Shown piece after piece: positions 5,536-5,624 of a stretch of DNA of 5,624 nucleotides; the stretch's first letter is position 1; every line of letters starts with the position of its first letter. Under the pieces are notes generated by a model. That model saw only the letters and a list, made by a program, of their open reading frames with translations. It had not been told where the DNA came from and ran no database searches. The translations under genes and the position numbers were made by a program. This DNA comes from Brevundimonas sp. (lineage in GTDB: Bacteria; Pseudomonadota; Alphaproteobacteria; Caulobacterales; Caulobacteraceae): the NCBI GenBank assembly GCA_024711185.1, contig JANJTI010000186.1:1-5624 (forward strand). The letters are read 5' to 3'.

Positions 5536-5624
5536 GCCTCCGCAAGCAAAGCGAGCGGCAAGGCGAAAGGGTGAGGGGAAGTCTTCTGAAGCTCGCCCCG
5601 TTCGACCCTCACCCTTTCGCGCAG
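5536..5624. repeat. Intergenic inverted repeats continuing past the window edge
   Basis: No gene is visible in these last 89 bases. GCGAAAGGGTGAGGG (5563-5577) is matched by a perfect 15-bp inverted copy, CCCTCACCCTTTCGC (5606-5620), with 28 bases between them. Together with the hairpin at 5510-5530, the first arm looks like the end of one repeat unit, and the second arm the start of an oppositely oriented unit that is cut off by the window. Between hairpin and arm, GCC-T-CCGC (5536-5543) can pair with GCGG-CAA-GGC (5555-5564) as a smaller imperfect stem. The likely role is a bidirectional 3' structure between queG and the next gene; this is inferred. Confidence 0.7.

Overview
The window is very GC-rich, gene-dense alphaproteobacterial chromosome. 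The best guess is Caulobacterales (Brevundimonas or Caulobacter type). This rests on the base composition, the tight gene packing, a probable FzlA (an FtsZ regulator of alphaproteobacteria), an NDUFA9-type complex I protein and an HTH-citrate synthase-like protein. The genus is inferred, not proven. All six genes look like core chromosome; there is no phage, plasmid, insertion sequence, RNA gene or CRISPR array.

Layout. Positions 2-655 (+) hold the 3' part of an NDUFA9-like atypical SDR gene. It converges, with only 7 bases between stop codons, on a leftward pair: uppP (663-1469, undecaprenyl-diphosphate phosphatase) and, upstream of it, a 388-residue HTH plus citrate synthase-like protein (1498-2664). 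A 127-base divergent region (2665-2791) separates this pair from a rightward set of three closely spaced genes: a FieF-like metal efflux transporter (2792-3700), a GST-fold protein best matched to FzlA (3746-4438) and queG, epoxyqueuosine reductase (4480-5535). From 5510 to the end lies a set of intergenic palindromic repeats, the first of which supplies the last codons of queG.

How the genes relate. uppP recycles the lipid carrier for peptidoglycan synthesis, and FzlA couples FtsZ to septal wall synthesis in Caulobacter, so envelope and division functions sit in one neighbourhood. The FieF-like protein (metal efflux) and QueG (tRNA modification, cobalamin and Fe-S dependent) appear to be ordinary neighbours rather than partners.

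The most notable observation is that the citrate synthase-like protein keeps the fold landmarks and the anion-binding arginines but has lost all three catalytic residues and a fourth, oxaloacetate-binding histidine, while carrying a MerR/excisionase-like DNA-binding domain. It looks like a pseudoenzyme, possibly a ligand-sensing regulator, 28 bases upstream of uppP. The second is a palindromic repeat that has become the C-terminal tail of QueG.
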